From JBLWXV01 sp048267245 (GTDB taxonomy: Bacteria; Bdellovibrionota; Bacteriovoracia; Bacteriovoracales; Bacteriovoracaceae), in assembly GCA_048267245.1 (NCBI GenBank), contig JBLWXV010000001.1:1736001-1800000 (forward strand): a DNA stretch of 64,000 nt, given 5' to 3'. A model generated the notes under the pieces. That model was not told where the DNA came from and made no database searches. It saw nothing but the letters and a program-made list of their open reading frames with translations. Made by a program: the position numbers and the translations under genes. Positions 1-9,309 of this stretch are shown here, piece after piece. Numbering within the stretch: position 1 is the first letter of the stretch; each line of letters begins with the position of its first letter.

Positions 1-1374
1 AACCACATTAGAGTGAAGCGCCTTGTGCTCTCAGAAAAAGATAGAGTCGGGATTGGCACATTCCAACCTAAGGATGAGAAAAACCAAGATTCAACAGAAC
101 TTACCGGCGATATCAACTACAGAAAGATTGCTCAGTACGGTTCAGACTCTGATCCGCGCGCCTTTAACTTTGACGGTGAATTTAACATCGCCAACCGCGG
201 GATCGTTGAGTTTATTGAGATGTTAAAACTTGACGTGGCCTTCCTCTACGATCTTCTTGGCGCTTCTCAAGAGCAGTCTATTAAGCCTAAGAAATTTGCT
301 CAAACAGATATCGACGAAGTGATTCTCGGACACACTAACGAGCCAGAATTTAGAAAGCTTCAGAACAACGAATTTATGGAAGCCCTTCGCGACCGTACCG
401 TTAAAATCGACGTTCCCTATATCACTCGCCTTGATAACGAAGTGAAGATCTATCAAAAAGATTTTAACCACGATCGCATTCCCCACGTTCACATCGCTCC
501 ACACACTATTGAGATGGCTTCGATGTGGTCAGTGCTCACTCGCCTTGAAGAGCCAAAGAAAGCCGATCTGACAACTCTTCAGAAGATGAAGCTCTATAAC
601 GGTAAAACTCTTCCTGGTTACAATGAAGACAACGTTAAAGAACTTCGCAAGGAAGCCGTGAGAGAAGGACTTGAAGGGATTTCTCCGCGCTATATTCAAG
701 ACAAAATTTCAAACGCCCTCGTTAAAAACGGACACGTAGGTTGTTTAAATCCATTCATGGTCTTTAACGAACTGGAAAGTGGTCTTAAGCACCACTCGCT
801 CATTAACTCTAAAGACGTGGTCGAGCACTATAAAGAACTTCTGGCCACAGTTCGCCAAGAGTATGAAGACACAGTTAAGAATGATGTGCAAAAAGCCATT
901 AGTGTTGACGATAGTGCGATTCAAACTCTTTGTGCTAACTACATCGACAACGTCAAGGCCTACACTCAGAAAGAAAAAGTGCGCAATAAATACTCTAATA
1001 AGCTTGAAGATGCCGATGAGAGATTTATGCGCTCAATTGAAGAGAAAATCGACATTCCTGAGTCGCGCAAGGAGGACTTCCGCCGCGAGATCATGAATTA
1101 CATCGGTGCTCTTGCAATTGAAGGTAAGCAATTTGATTACAAGATGAATGAGCGCCTTCACCGCGCACTTGAACTCAAGCTTTTTGAAGATCAAAAAGAT
1201 TCAATAAAGCTCACAACAATTATCAGCAAAGTTGTTGATAAAGAGACCCAAGAAAAGATTGATGTCATCAAGGGCAGACTCATTAAGAACCAAGGTTACT
1301 GTGAGATCTGTGCAACAGACGCCCTCAATTTTGTGGCCTCAATCTTTGCAAAAGGCGATAGCGCAAAGTCTTAA
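1..1374 (+). CDS. prkA: PrkA-type serine protein kinase (YeaG), 5' end missing
   Basis: The reading frame is open from the first base of the window, so the gene is cut; the GTG at 13 is internal. About 457 residues remain, while PrkA proteins usually have 630-690, so roughly the first 180-230, including the Walker A of the AAA domain, lie outside. The remaining part matches the family throughout: the AAA lid region (LKLDVAFLYDLLGASQEQ, ILGHTNEPEF), then the segment with VPYITRLDNEVKIYQKDF, then EGISPRYIQDKISNAL and the C-terminal kinase-like region. PrkA is a cytoplasmic protein kinase tied to stress and starvation responses. It is followed 38 bases later by YeaH and then SpoVR, the conserved prkA-yeaH-spoVR order, which makes the assignment very secure. 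Confidence 0.95.
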   Translation, partial: NHIRVKRLVLSEKDRVGIGTFQPKDEKNQDSTELTGDINYRKIAQYGSDSDPRAFNFDGEFNIANRGIVEFIEMLKLDVAFLYDLLGASQEQSIKPKKFAQTDIDEVILGHTNEPEFRKLQNNEFMEALRDRTVKIDVPYITRLDNEVKIYQKDFNHDRIPHVHIAPHTIEMASMWSVLTRLEEPKKADLTTLQKMKLYNGKTLPGYNEDNVKELRKEAVREGLEGISPRYIQDKISNALVKNGHVGCLNPFMVFNELESGLKHHSLINSKDVVEHYKELLATVRQEYEDTVKNDVQKAISVDDSAIQTLCANYIDNVKAYTQKEKVRNKYSNKLEDADERFMRSIEEKIDIPESRKEDFRREIMNYIGALAIEGKQFDYKMNERLHRALELKLFEDQKDSIKLTTIISKVVDKETQEKIDVIKGRLIKNQGYCEICATDALNFVASIFAKGDSAKS

Positions 1375-1412
1375 GCAATTAAGACTTTGGCTCCTGCCCA
1401 AAGGAAGCGCTC

Positions 1413-2528
1413 ATGGATCACCCGATTAAGAGAGATCACGCCCGCTTTAGAAAGATCGTTAAGGGCAAGATCAGAGATAATCTCAAGAAATACGTCTCCC
1501 AAGGGGAAATGCCGTTACCAAAAGGTGACGGCACCTTCAAAATACCAATGCCATCTATCGACACTCCTCGCTTTAAGTTTGGTGACAAACAACAAGGTGG
1601 TATGGGGCAAGGGCAAGGTCAGCAAGGCGACCCAGTTGATGGTCAAGAAGGTGAGGGCGAGTCTGGCGAGGGAGAAGCTGGCAACCAAGAGGGCTCAAAA
1701 GAGCTCGAAGTCGATCTCTCACTTGATGAACTTGCAAGTATTCTAGGCGAGGAATTAGAACTTCCAAAAATTGAGCCCAAGGGCAAGAAGGCGATGGAGA
1801 GTGTCACCGATAAGTATTCAAGTATCGGAACTTCTGGTCCAGATTCACTAAAGCATTTTAAGCGCTCTTATAAAGAAGCCTTAAAGCGCCAAGTGGCCAC
1901 TGGAACCTATGATGCGAAGAACCCAGTCATCGTTCCCATTCGCTCAGACATGCGCTACCGCTCGAGTGTCTCCAAGGTTGAGTATGAGAATGCCGCCGTT
2001 GTCATTTATATGATGGACGTCTCGGGCTCAATGGGCGACGAGCAGAAAGAAATTGTTCGCACTGAGAGTTTTTGGATTAACTTGTGGCTAAAAAGCCAAT
2101 ATAAGGACATTGAGATTCGCTACATTATTCACGATGCTTCTGCCAAAGAAGTGGATGAAGAAACTTTCTTTAAAACTCGTGAGAGTGGGGGAACGCTCAT
2201 TAGTTCTGCCTTGAAGCTCTGCCGCGAAATTATTGAGAGCGATTACAACTCAAGCGAATGGAATATCTATCCCTTTCATTTTTCTGACGGTGACAATTGG
2301 TCAACTGACGACACTAAGCTCTGCCTAGAGATCCTAGATAACGATATTCTTCCCCACTCAAATGTCTTTTGCTACGGACAGGTGGAGAGTCGCTATGGGT
2401 CTGGGCAATTCTATAAAGATCTCAATCAGAAATACACCGAAGGTCATGAGAAAGTTATTCTCTCAAAGATTAAAAATAAGGACGCAATCCTCGATTCGAT
2501 CAAAGACTTCTTAGGAAAAGGAAAGTAA
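1413..2528 (+). CDS. yeaH: YeaH/YhbH family protein (DUF444), von Willebrand A-like
   Basis: This 371-residue protein begins with a basic segment (DHPIKRDHARFRKIVKG), followed by a low-complexity Gly/Gln/Glu stretch at about residues 65-110, then a VWA-like domain. The metal-site motif DVSGS is near residue 200, and RESGGTLISSALKLC and FSDGDNW are typical DUF444 landmarks. The start has a good Shine-Dalgarno sequence (AAGGAAG, six bases before ATG). It sits between prkA and spoVR, with only one base separating it from the SpoVR start, so the three are one operon. The family has no settled biochemical role; it is co-regulated with PrkA in stationary phase and stress in enterobacteria, which is context from other organisms. 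Confidence 0.95.
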   Translation: MDHPIKRDHARFRKIVKGKIRDNLKKYVSQGEMPLPKGDGTFKIPMPSIDTPRFKFGDKQQGGMGQGQGQQGDPVDGQEGEGESGEGEAGNQEGSKELEVDLSLDELASILGEELELPKIEPKGKKAMESVTDKYSSIGTSGPDSLKHFKRSYKEALKRQVATGTYDAKNPVIVPIRSDMRYRSSVSKVEYENAAVVIYMMDVSGSMGDEQKEIVRTESFWINLWLKSQYKDIEIRYIIHDASAKEVDEETFFKTRESGGTLISSALKLCREIIESDYNSSEWNIYPFHFSDGDNWSTDDTKLCLEILDNDILPHSNVFCYGQVESRYGSGQFYKDLNQKYTEGHEKVILSKIKNKDAILDSIKDFLGKGK

Positions 2529-2529
2529 C

Positions 2530-4047
2530 GTGGGAAGTATGGAGAGAACGAGACCCTTAACTGGTGAGCTCGCTAAATTAAGAGATGAAATTACCAAGGT
2601 TGCCGTCGATCTTGGTCTCGATTTTTACCCGGTAGTTTTTGAAGTTTGTGACTACGACACAGTTTGTATTCTAGCCGCCAACGGGGGTTTTCCTAGTCGT
2701 TACCCTCACTGGCGCTTTGGAATGGAGTACGATCAACTCTCAAAAGGAAATACCTACGGCTTTCAAAAAATTTATGAGCTCGTGATCAATACTAATCCGG
2801 TATACGCCTACTTATTGAGCTCCAATAGAATTGTCGATCAAAAGCTAGTGATGGCCCACGTTTTTGGCCACGCCGACTTCTTTAAGAATAACTCTTGGTT
2901 TAAAGGCACTGACCGCAAAATGATGGACGTGATGGCCAATCATGGAACCAAGATCCGCCGCTATATGGATCGCTTTGGCCAAGATGCTGTTGAGGCTTTT
3001 ATCGATCAAGTGCTCTCGCTTGAGAATCTTCTCGACATTAGTGTTCTCTTTGATGGACCTGAGCAATTTAAAAAATGGCATGAAGATGACGCTGTAGTGC
3101 AAGAAGAGATGAGTGAAGATGAAGACGTCTCTCAGGCACTGCGCTCTTTTATGCGCTCAAAATCTCGCTGGGAAAAGTCCCACGAAACTCCAGTAAAAGT
3201 GGAGGAGAAATTTGAGGCCCAAGATGTTGCTGAGGGCTGGAGAGGTTCGCGCGACATCATGCTCTTCTTGCTTGAAAATGCACCTCTTAAGGAGTGGCAA
3301 GCGGATGTGATTGGTATCCTGCGCGAAGAAGCCTACTACTTTCTACCCCAGCGCCTGACAAAAATTATGAACGAGGGCTGGGCCAGTTACTGGCACTCTA
3401 AGATCATGACCGAGTACGCATGCAAGGCCAGTGAGATTGTGGACTTTGCCGATGTTCACGCCGGTGTCATGGCGATGGGAAAGAAGAATATCAATCCCTA
3501 CAAAATTGGAATTGAGCTCTTTAGAGATATCGAATATCGCTGGGATACTGGTCGCTTTGGCAAGGAGTACCAAGACTGCCAAGACATGGCCAAGAAGGCG
3601 AGTTGGGATCGAGACACAAAGCTTGGCCGCCAAAAGATTTTTGACGTAAGAAAATCACATAACGACATTACCTTTATTGATGAGTTTTTTACTCAAGAAT
3701 TTTGCGAGCGCCAACAGCTCTTTACTTACAAGTACAATCCGCGCTCTGCTCGCTTTGAGATTGATACGAGAGATTTTGAGGCCATTAAGCAAAAGCTTCT
3801 ACTCTCACTGACTAATTTTGGGCAACCTCTAATCTCAATTGAGTCGGCCAATTATCAAAACCGTGGGGAATTGCTGCTGAGACACGATCACCAGGGTGTT
3901 GACCTCGATATGGGCTATGCCAGTGATACACTGAGAAATATCTTCGCCATTTGGAAGCGACCTGTGAATATTGCCACCAAACAAGAAGGCAAGGAGTTGG
4001 TCTTCGTTCACAATGGCAAAGAGTTTAAACCGGTAACCAAGTCTTAA
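2530..4047 (+). CDS. spoVR: SpoVR family protein
   Basis: This 505-residue protein carries the SpoVR hallmarks: FYPVVFEVCDYD near the N-terminus, YAYLLSSNRIVDQKLVMAHVFGHADFFKNN with conserved histidines around residue 110, NEGWASYWHSKIM near 280 and NPYKIGIELFRDIEYRWDTGRFG near 325. The GTG at 2530 is preferred over the ATG at 2539 because AGGAA lies about eight bases upstream and the GTG directly follows the YeaH stop. The family's function is unknown outside spore-cortex work in Bacillus; in non-sporulating bacteria it occurs with PrkA and YeaH, as here. The organism shows no sign of sporulation in this window. The gene ends the operon and is followed by a hairpin that may also act as its 3' end. 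Confidence 0.95.
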   Translation: MGSMERTRPLTGELAKLRDEITKVAVDLGLDFYPVVFEVCDYDTVCILAANGGFPSRYPHWRFGMEYDQLSKGNTYGFQKIYELVINTNPVYAYLLSSNRIVDQKLVMAHVFGHADFFKNNSWFKGTDRKMMDVMANHGTKIRRYMDRFGQDAVEAFIDQVLSLENLLDISVLFDGPEQFKKWHEDDAVVQEEMSEDEDVSQALRSFMRSKSRWEKSHETPVKVEEKFEAQDVAEGWRGSRDIMLFLLENAPLKEWQADVIGILREEAYYFLPQRLTKIMNEGWASYWHSKIMTEYACKASEIVDFADVHAGVMAMGKKNINPYKIGIELFRDIEYRWDTGRFGKEYQDCQDMAKKASWDRDTKLGRQKIFDVRKSHNDITFIDEFFTQEFCERQQLFTYKYNPRSARFEIDTRDFEAIKQKLLLSLTNFGQPLISIESANYQNRGELLLRHDHQGVDLDMGYASDTLRNIFAIWKRPVNIATKQEGKELVFVHNGKEFKPVTKS

Positions 4048-4062
4048 TTGACGTAGAAGCAG

Positions 4063-4099
4063 TCCTCTAGGAAAATAAATAAAATAACTTCCTAGAGGA
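4063..4099 (+). promoter_or_regulatory. 11-bp perfect inverted repeat masking a Shine-Dalgarno
   Basis: TCCTCTAGGAA (4063-4073) and TTCCTAGAGGA (4089-4099) are perfectly complementary, separated by a 15-base A/T-rich loop. The right arm contains AGAGGA, the only Shine-Dalgarno for the ATG at 4104, four bases away. A folded transcript would bury the ribosome site. There is no U-run after the repeat, so it is a poor intrinsic terminator. A protein operator or mRNA 3'-end stabiliser are alternatives. Confidence 0.6.
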
Positions 4100-4103
4100 T
4101 GCT

Positions 4104-5972
4104 ATGACTTTTATCCGAACGCTCTATCTTGCGCTCTCTCTCTTCATTCTTATTCCCGTTTCACTTAGTGCTCAAGATCATGCAAAGGTTTTAGTCAGCT
4201 CTGATAAGCTCTTCTTTTCTCGCGCTGGAAGTAAGCAAATCGCCCAAGTGAAAGATAGAGGAGAGCTGATTCCTCAGGGCTCAGCGATTGTGAATTACTC
4301 AACTCAATCAGCAGAAATTGAATTGCCTGGTGGCAATGTGATCTTGGTTGGCGCACTATCTACCCTTGAACTCACGCGCATCAGACAGAGTGCTCCCATT
4401 GTGCTCAATCTCTCAAAAGGAATCCTTCGCTATCGCCAATCCGCCAACCGCATTGGTCATTACCCAACTCTCATCTTTACTCCCAGCGCTCTTGTAGGAG
4501 TGAGGGGAGATGATACGCTGGTCATGGCCGCGAAAAATTCGAAGATGACTTCTATTCTTTCATTTATCGGTACTTCTCGCTTTATGGCCCTTAGGGCAGA
4601 TCAATTTAAAAGTGAAGCTGTCATTGGAGATTTGAGCTTTTCTGATATAGAGCGCGACGAAAATAACAATCCACTGCTTGAACCAAAGAAGCATCAGTTT
4701 AGTTCACTTGATGAGAAGGCCTCCTATCTCCTCGCTTCAGATCAAGCCGTCGATGTGAGCGCAGGTCAGTACTCATCGGTCATACCCGCTTGGGGGGTGG
4801 CCACAAGGGCAGCGGCCATTAATCCGCTTCAATTTAAGCAACTACTGCTCAATCGCCAACTCAACCTTAAGTCGTCAAAGTCAGAACTTAAAATAGTAGA
4901 TCCAAATCTCTATGATCCAACTGAGATTGGGGCGTGGCCAACTATTCCCGAAGGCGGGGCTGAGGCAAGTTATCAGCCTGGGGCCAAAATTTTTAGGCCA
5001 AAGAGTGGCGGTCTAATCGACCTGATGAGTGGACTCTATAGTTCGCCCACAAATGATGCTCCCTTTGATAATTCGGGCAAGATCTATTTACCAGGTAAGA
5101 TATTTAGAGTTGATGGAGAAACTGGTCAGCTAGTGGCCCCCGCTGGTCTCATCCCTAGTGAAGACTACGGCTATGCTGCCAAACTATCTGCTTCAAGGAA
5201 TTTAGAAAATTCTGTGAAAGAATCTTTTAATTTGGGAATTCTCTACGGCCTTAAAAGTTCATCGGGAGAGGAATTTCGTGTGGCCAGGGCGGCACCTTCT
5301 CGCGTTGAGCTCTCAAATCGCCAGCGCTTAGTTGCCTCTCTAGGCCTTCGCACCGACTCCATCGAGGCGACGAGATCGAGTCAAACACAAAATTTTGAGT
5401 CGAGCAGTGAGACTGAGATGCGTCTAAACTGGACTTCTGAATCCTATAAGAAGTGGAGTGCTATGGCCGAGTTGGGTTATTCGAGTGCTCATTTTGAAAC
5501 GAGCAGCGCTACCCAAAGATCAGAGGGGCTCTTCAGTCTCATGTTTGGGGCAAATCGATTGCTCACTTCAAGACTTTCGGCCCTCTTTGGTGTGAGGCTT
5601 GATCAGCGCCACTTTCTAGATATTCAAACAATTAGTAATGCGGCCTCGGCCCAAATTGTTCGCGCCACAATGGGGCACTTTTTTGCAGGCTTAGATGCAA
5701 CCTTCTTTGAGGCATTTGGTGGACGCTTAAAGTGGAGTGGCACTGGAGTTGTTAACTATTCACTTCAAAAAGATGAAGAACTTCTAAGCATTGATTCTGG
5801 CCTTGGATACACTCTTAGCACTGGCCCATGGTGGTGGTATAAGCAGAAGATTGGAGTGGGACTTACCTATGAATTGCAGGGGCAGAGTTATAAGACTACA
5901 GGTCAGCGCGAGTCGATTGACCAAAGCTTTAGTCGCTCGGTCATACTGCTTAACGTATCTCGCGTTTTTTAA
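4104..5972 (+). CDS. Exported FecR-domain protein with C-terminal beta-barrel
   Basis: The 622-residue protein starts with a clear signal peptide (cleavage likely after VSLSA). Residues about 50-150 look like a FecR domain: a region announcing a threshold (GELIPQGSAIVNY), acidic/hydrophobic strands (AEIELPGGNVILVGALSTLEL), then NLSKGILRYR and the typical TPSALVGVRGDDTLVM. The C-terminal ~240 residues alternate polar and hydrophobic positions with aromatic girdles and end in NVSRVF, a terminal phenylalanine as in BAM-inserted outer-membrane proteins. The layout suggests a periplasmic FecR domain tethered to an outer-membrane barrel. Classical FecR is an inner-membrane anti-sigma regulator, so this is another use of the fold. 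The last 23 bases overlap the tail of the convergent gene. Translation may be controlled by the upstream hairpin. Confidence 0.75.
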   Translation: MTFIRTLYLALSLFILIPVSLSAQDHAKVLVSSDKLFFSRAGSKQIAQVKDRGELIPQGSAIVNYSTQSAEIELPGGNVILVGALSTLELTRIRQSAPIVLNLSKGILRYRQSANRIGHYPTLIFTPSALVGVRGDDTLVMAAKNSKMTSILSFIGTSRFMALRADQFKSEAVIGDLSFSDIERDENNNPLLEPKKHQFSSLDEKASYLLASDQAVDVSAGQYSSVIPAWGVATRAAAINPLQFKQLLLNRQLNLKSSKSELKIVDPNLYDPTEIGAWPTIPEGGAEASYQPGAKIFRPKSGGLIDLMSGLYSSPTNDAPFDNSGKIYLPGKIFRVDGETGQLVAPAGLIPSEDYGYAAKLSASRNLENSVKESFNLGILYGLKSSSGEEFRVARAAPSRVELSNRQRLVASLGLRTDSIEATRSSQTQNFESSSETEMRLNWTSESYKKWSAMAELGYSSAHFETSSATQRSEGLFSLMFGANRLLTSRLSALFGVRLDQRHFLDIQTISNAASAQIVRATMGHFFAGLDATFFEAFGGRLKWSGTGVVNYSLQKDEELLSIDSGLGYTLSTGPWWWYKQKIGVGLTYELQGQSYKTTGQRESIDQSFSRSVILLNVSRVF

Positions 5973-7398
5973 TGATTTCATCAAGAGCTGACCCGTCGAG
6001 TTCTTCGATGTCCTTTTGATCAATATAGATTTTTTCTTTAAGCGGTTTAATTGTCTGAATGCTCTCGAGTGTGGCGACGGACTTCGCCACAGCGTCTTCA
6101 GGCAAGACCACTTCATCTCTGCGAGCGACAAGTCCGAGATGCTCCCAGTAAAAGTGAGCAAGCTGACTCCAGCAGGCGATTCCATCAAATTTGCGACAGG
6201 CCAGGAGCGAGTTATTTCGCGTCTCCGCCTTGTCCTTGGTGTTAAGTGAGCTTGAAAGTGAGAGCAATTGAATTTCCAGAGGCAGGCCTTCTTTTTGTCC
6301 GGCCTCAATCACTTCAATCATCTTGCCTGCGAGATCTTTTTGACCTGAGGCATAGGTATAGGCCGCCTTTAAGAAGAGCTTTTTCTCGGCACTTAGGCCA
6401 GAAAAACTAATCTTATCAATAAACTCTAGCCCATCGGCATATCTGCCTAGAATCCATGAAAGGGGAAGAGCGCGCTGAAGGGCATTAAGGGAATTATCTT
6501 TCTTTTTTAGTGCTAATTGGAAGTGCCCAAGTGCTAGTTCATAGGCTTGCTTTCTTAGAGCGAGATTGCCTCGAATATTTTCAACATTGGGCCCCTCAAG
6601 ATCTTCCGTGAGTCTTGAAGCCTCAGAGAGATTGCCGGTTCGGTAGTAGAGGAAGCCCAAGATCTCTCGATTGGTCTTAGAGGCAAAGACTCCATAGGGA
6701 TATTCGGCCACGCGGGCAAGGACCGTTTCTTCCATATTAGAAAAGAGTGCTAACTTTGACCAGGCCCTGAATAACTCTGGATCTCCCGCGAGATCGAGAG
6801 CATCGTTTCCTCTGAGACCTGGAAAGCGAGAGTAGTCTCCTCGCATTACGAGAGAGAGTCCTCTTAGCCAAAAGCCCGACGTCTCTGAATAGGTGAGGGC
6901 GGCGCCATTGCATGTGGAGAGTTCCTTCGAGAGCTCTGTCGAAGGGCCTGAGGACATTAAGGCCAGAACTCGTAGGAGACAAACTTCCCGATAGTATTCA
7001 GGAAGACTAAAGAAGGGGTGATCTAGTTTTGCAATTGTCTCTTGATAATTTCCTCGCAAAAAAGCGATGATCGCTTGATATCTATACTTGACTAGGGTGA
7101 GCTCATTTTCAGGAGCAACAATTTTTCGCAGTAAAAAGTCCGCACTCTCTAAGTCACCTTGGAGAATGAAGGCCTTGGCGTAGATGAGACTTCGAGTGAT
7201 TTCCTGGCGCTCAGAGAGTTTTGTCTTTACGACAAGTTCTTCAACCTCGTCGCGTGTGAGCGTCTCCCAACTAATGATCTCTTCTAAAACATCGGCGCGA
7301 CTTAGCTGAAGGTTTGAAAAGATAATAGCAAGAGCTGGCAAAAGAAATTTGCGCAATTTCACGAGTGAATGGGGGAAAACTTTGCAGCCAATGGCCAA
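5950..7398 (-). CDS. Exported TPR-like repeat protein, unknown function
   Basis: A 482-residue protein starting at TTG, chosen because AGAGAGG lies six bases upstream; the GTG 36 bases further in has no ribosome site. Residues about 13-34 form a signal peptide (LRKFLLPALAIIF, cleavage near LSRA). The rest is almost entirely helical, with repeated pairs of helices of tetratricopeptide spacing (for example AKAFILQGDLESADFLLRKI, RYRTGNLSEASRL-like units, ALGHFQLALKKKDNSL), so it is probably a periplasmic scaffold. It converges on, and overlaps, the FecR-barrel gene and diverges from the next gene with about 50 bases between them. No family beyond the repeat type can be named. Confidence 0.6.
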   Translation of the reverse strand: MAIGCKVFPHSLVKLRKFLLPALAIIFSNLQLSRADVLEEIISWETLTRDEVEELVVKTKLSERQEITRSLIYAKAFILQGDLESADFLLRKIVAPENELTLVKYRYQAIIAFLRGNYQETIAKLDHPFFSLPEYYREVCLLRVLALMSSGPSTELSKELSTCNGAALTYSETSGFWLRGLSLVMRGDYSRFPGLRGNDALDLAGDPELFRAWSKLALFSNMEETVLARVAEYPYGVFASKTNREILGFLYYRTGNLSEASRLTEDLEGPNVENIRGNLALRKQAYELALGHFQLALKKKDNSLNALQRALPLSWILGRYADGLEFIDKISFSGLSAEKKLFLKAAYTYASGQKDLAGKMIEVIEAGQKEGLPLEIQLLSLSSSLNTKDKAETRNNSLLACRKFDGIACWSQLAHFYWEHLGLVARRDEVVLPEDAVAKSVATLESIQTIKPLKEKIYIDQKDIEELDGSALDEIIKKREIR

Positions 7399-7412
7399 GT
7401 ATAACCTCTCTT

Positions 7413-7442
7413 TTCAATACCTTTCGTCATTTGGGCGATAAA
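7413..7442 (+). promoter_or_regulatory. Weak sigma-28-like promoter motif
   Basis: TTCAA (7413-7417), 17 bases, then GCGATAAA (7435-7442). It resembles, with two mismatches, the TTAA(A/G)-N17-CCGATAAA pattern found before 14777 and 19697. The ATG at 7451 starts nine bases after the -10-like box, and there is no Shine-Dalgarno, so a leaderless or near-leaderless message is possible. Confidence 0.3.
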
Positions 7443-7450
7443 GATTCAAG

Positions 7451-9289
7451 ATGAAAACACTGCGTGCGCTCTACCGGACATTTTTTCCGCTTTTTATAGG
7501 TCTTCTGATCTCTGGGCAGTGCTTTGCTTTGACCCCTCTTAAAGGACTCTTGCTAGGGAACCTCGAAGACGAATCACTCTCAAAAGATCCGCTTCCCTTC
7601 CTCATGACCTCAGGTGACTCGGCCTCTTCGCGCTCGTCAAAGGGATCTATCTATAAAGCTCAACTTGCTCGCTACCGAGGCTTTTTTGAAGAGGGTGAAA
7701 ACCTCGTAAATAATTGTCATGCCCTAGGACCCGTTCGCTACGCCACTCCCTTTGAGCGCGAACAAGCTAAGCGCGCGGTACTGGCCAGTCTTCAGTACTA
7801 CGCCCTTGATCATCTGATTTCGGCCCTTGCTAAAAGTGCTGTTGATCGCTCGGTGAGTTCTATTAACTTTACCAACTTTGTCGATTACATGGTCGGATCA
7901 TATTGCTCGGCCAATATGACCATTATTTCCCATCGCGAGTTGAGACGCCAATTTAAGAGTCGCTATGAGCGCATTCAAAATGGAAGCTATAAGTGGACTA
8001 CACCTGATATTAGAGAGAATCCTCTGTTTGCCAGTTCACTTGGAGAGAGTGCCAACATTGATATGATTCGCGACCGCGAGTTCTATATTTGGAGCGAGCT
8101 CTTTAAAAGTACTTGTTCTTGGTCAGGGGATGTCTTCAACCTCAGACTGATGGTGCCTTTGGTGCGCGATCCGGTGATTATGTCTCACGTGATTCGCTCT
8201 ATGTCTCAGTTAGAGCTCTCCCTTAATGAAAAGAAAAACGAAATTGAGCGTGTGAAGAATCAAAATGTGGAGCGCGTGTATTGCAAGAATCTCATTTGTC
8301 GCCGCGCTAGTAGTGATAAGGAATTTAATGAGTCATTTCCTCGAAGTATCGGTAGCAATAGCTTGATGAACGATCTCGAGCGCCTCTACTGTGAGGATCT
8401 GCGCGATGTCGACTACACTCGAAGAGAGCAGGTGGAGCAGATTAAGGAGATTATGGACAAGAGAACGCTTGATGAGGAGGCCCTCATGAAGGCGTCGCTC
8501 GTGGGTCTATGGACTGGAATTCCCGACCTCATGCTCTATGAAGATAAATTTAATCAAATCCCAAATCTTGTGGATCTCGCCTATAGGCGCGAAGTGAGCC
8601 GCTGGGCCGATGAGCAGATTGCCTTTGGCCTAAGTGATCTCACTTACGAAGAACCTATTGCCTATGAAGTAGAGGATCGCTCATTATTTTGGAGCCCTCG
8701 CGACGGCAAATTAAAAGTTGTGATCGATGTAAATCTGGGAGAATTTGACCGCATGAATGAGTCGATTGGAAAGCTCTCGATTGACGTTCCTCTAAATATC
8801 TCAGAGAGTTTTCTCTCTTGGTTGCAGTATGAATGGAAGGGCTCTGTGGGCCTAGGCCAAAAAGTAAGAGACAACTTAACAGCTCGCCTTGCAAGCGAGC
8901 TTGAGCAGGAAATTAACAAGGGCTCTGAGATTTTAAAGTTAGAATTGTGGCCGCCACAAATCACTAAATTGGTTGCCGATGAGCTTATCACCCAAATTGG
9001 GCTCATGAATCTCAATCCATATAAACGCGATTCAAAGGCCAAAGTAGAAATCCCACTGCGCATGAATTTTGGGATATTCGCCCTTAAGGCCTTACGCGAT
9101 AAATTCCTGATTCAAAAGTCTGTGCGTGAAGGCGACCTCCTGCGCGAAGATTTGGCACTGTCCCTGGCCGCTAGCAAAGAGCGCGAGGAGCGCTCAAGTG
9201 AACTTAGGCGCCAAGCGCTCTTAATTGAGAGTGAGGCGCTAGAAGGGCAGGGCGCAGATGAGGGGCAAAGCTCCACTGAAGCCCCCTAA
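7451..9289 (+). CDS. Exported protein of unknown family (612 aa)
   Basis: I do not recognise this protein. It has an N-terminal signal peptide (basic MKTLRALYR, hydrophobic core, likely cleavage after CFA). The mature part has few cysteines in two pockets (NCHALG; YCKNLICRR; RLYCEDL) and a mixed helical character, with a highly charged coiled-coil-like C-terminus rich in Glu, Arg and Ser ending in a Pro/Glu tail. A basic/acidic region at about 400-450 (VKVVIDVNLGEF-like strands) could be a beta domain. It stands alone: divergent from the TPR gene, and separated by 72 bases containing a promoter from the sigma-factor gene. No ribosome site precedes the ATG. Confidence 0.6.
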   Translation: MKTLRALYRTFFPLFIGLLISGQCFALTPLKGLLLGNLEDESLSKDPLPFLMTSGDSASSRSSKGSIYKAQLARYRGFFEEGENLVNNCHALGPVRYATPFEREQAKRAVLASLQYYALDHLISALAKSAVDRSVSSINFTNFVDYMVGSYCSANMTIISHRELRRQFKSRYERIQNGSYKWTTPDIRENPLFASSLGESANIDMIRDREFYIWSELFKSTCSWSGDVFNLRLMVPLVRDPVIMSHVIRSMSQLELSLNEKKNEIERVKNQNVERVYCKNLICRRASSDKEFNESFPRSIGSNSLMNDLERLYCEDLRDVDYTRREQVEQIKEIMDKRTLDEEALMKASLVGLWTGIPDLMLYEDKFNQIPNLVDLAYRREVSRWADEQIAFGLSDLTYEEPIAYEVEDRSLFWSPRDGKLKVVIDVNLGEFDRMNESIGKLSIDVPLNISESFLSWLQYEWKGSVGLGQKVRDNLTARLASELEQEINKGSEILKLELWPPQITKLVADELITQIGLMNLNPYKRDSKAKVEIPLRMNFGIFALKALRDKFLIQKSVREGDLLREDLALSLAASKEREERSSELRRQALLIESEALEGQGADEGQSSTEAP

Positions 9290-9309
9290 AAGTCTGGCCT
9301 AGGTCCCAA

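Noticed and set aside
5784..6308. 174-codon frame in the convergent region
   Set aside because: It is a third reading frame over the 3' ends of the barrel and TPR genes, both of which have signal peptides and family features.
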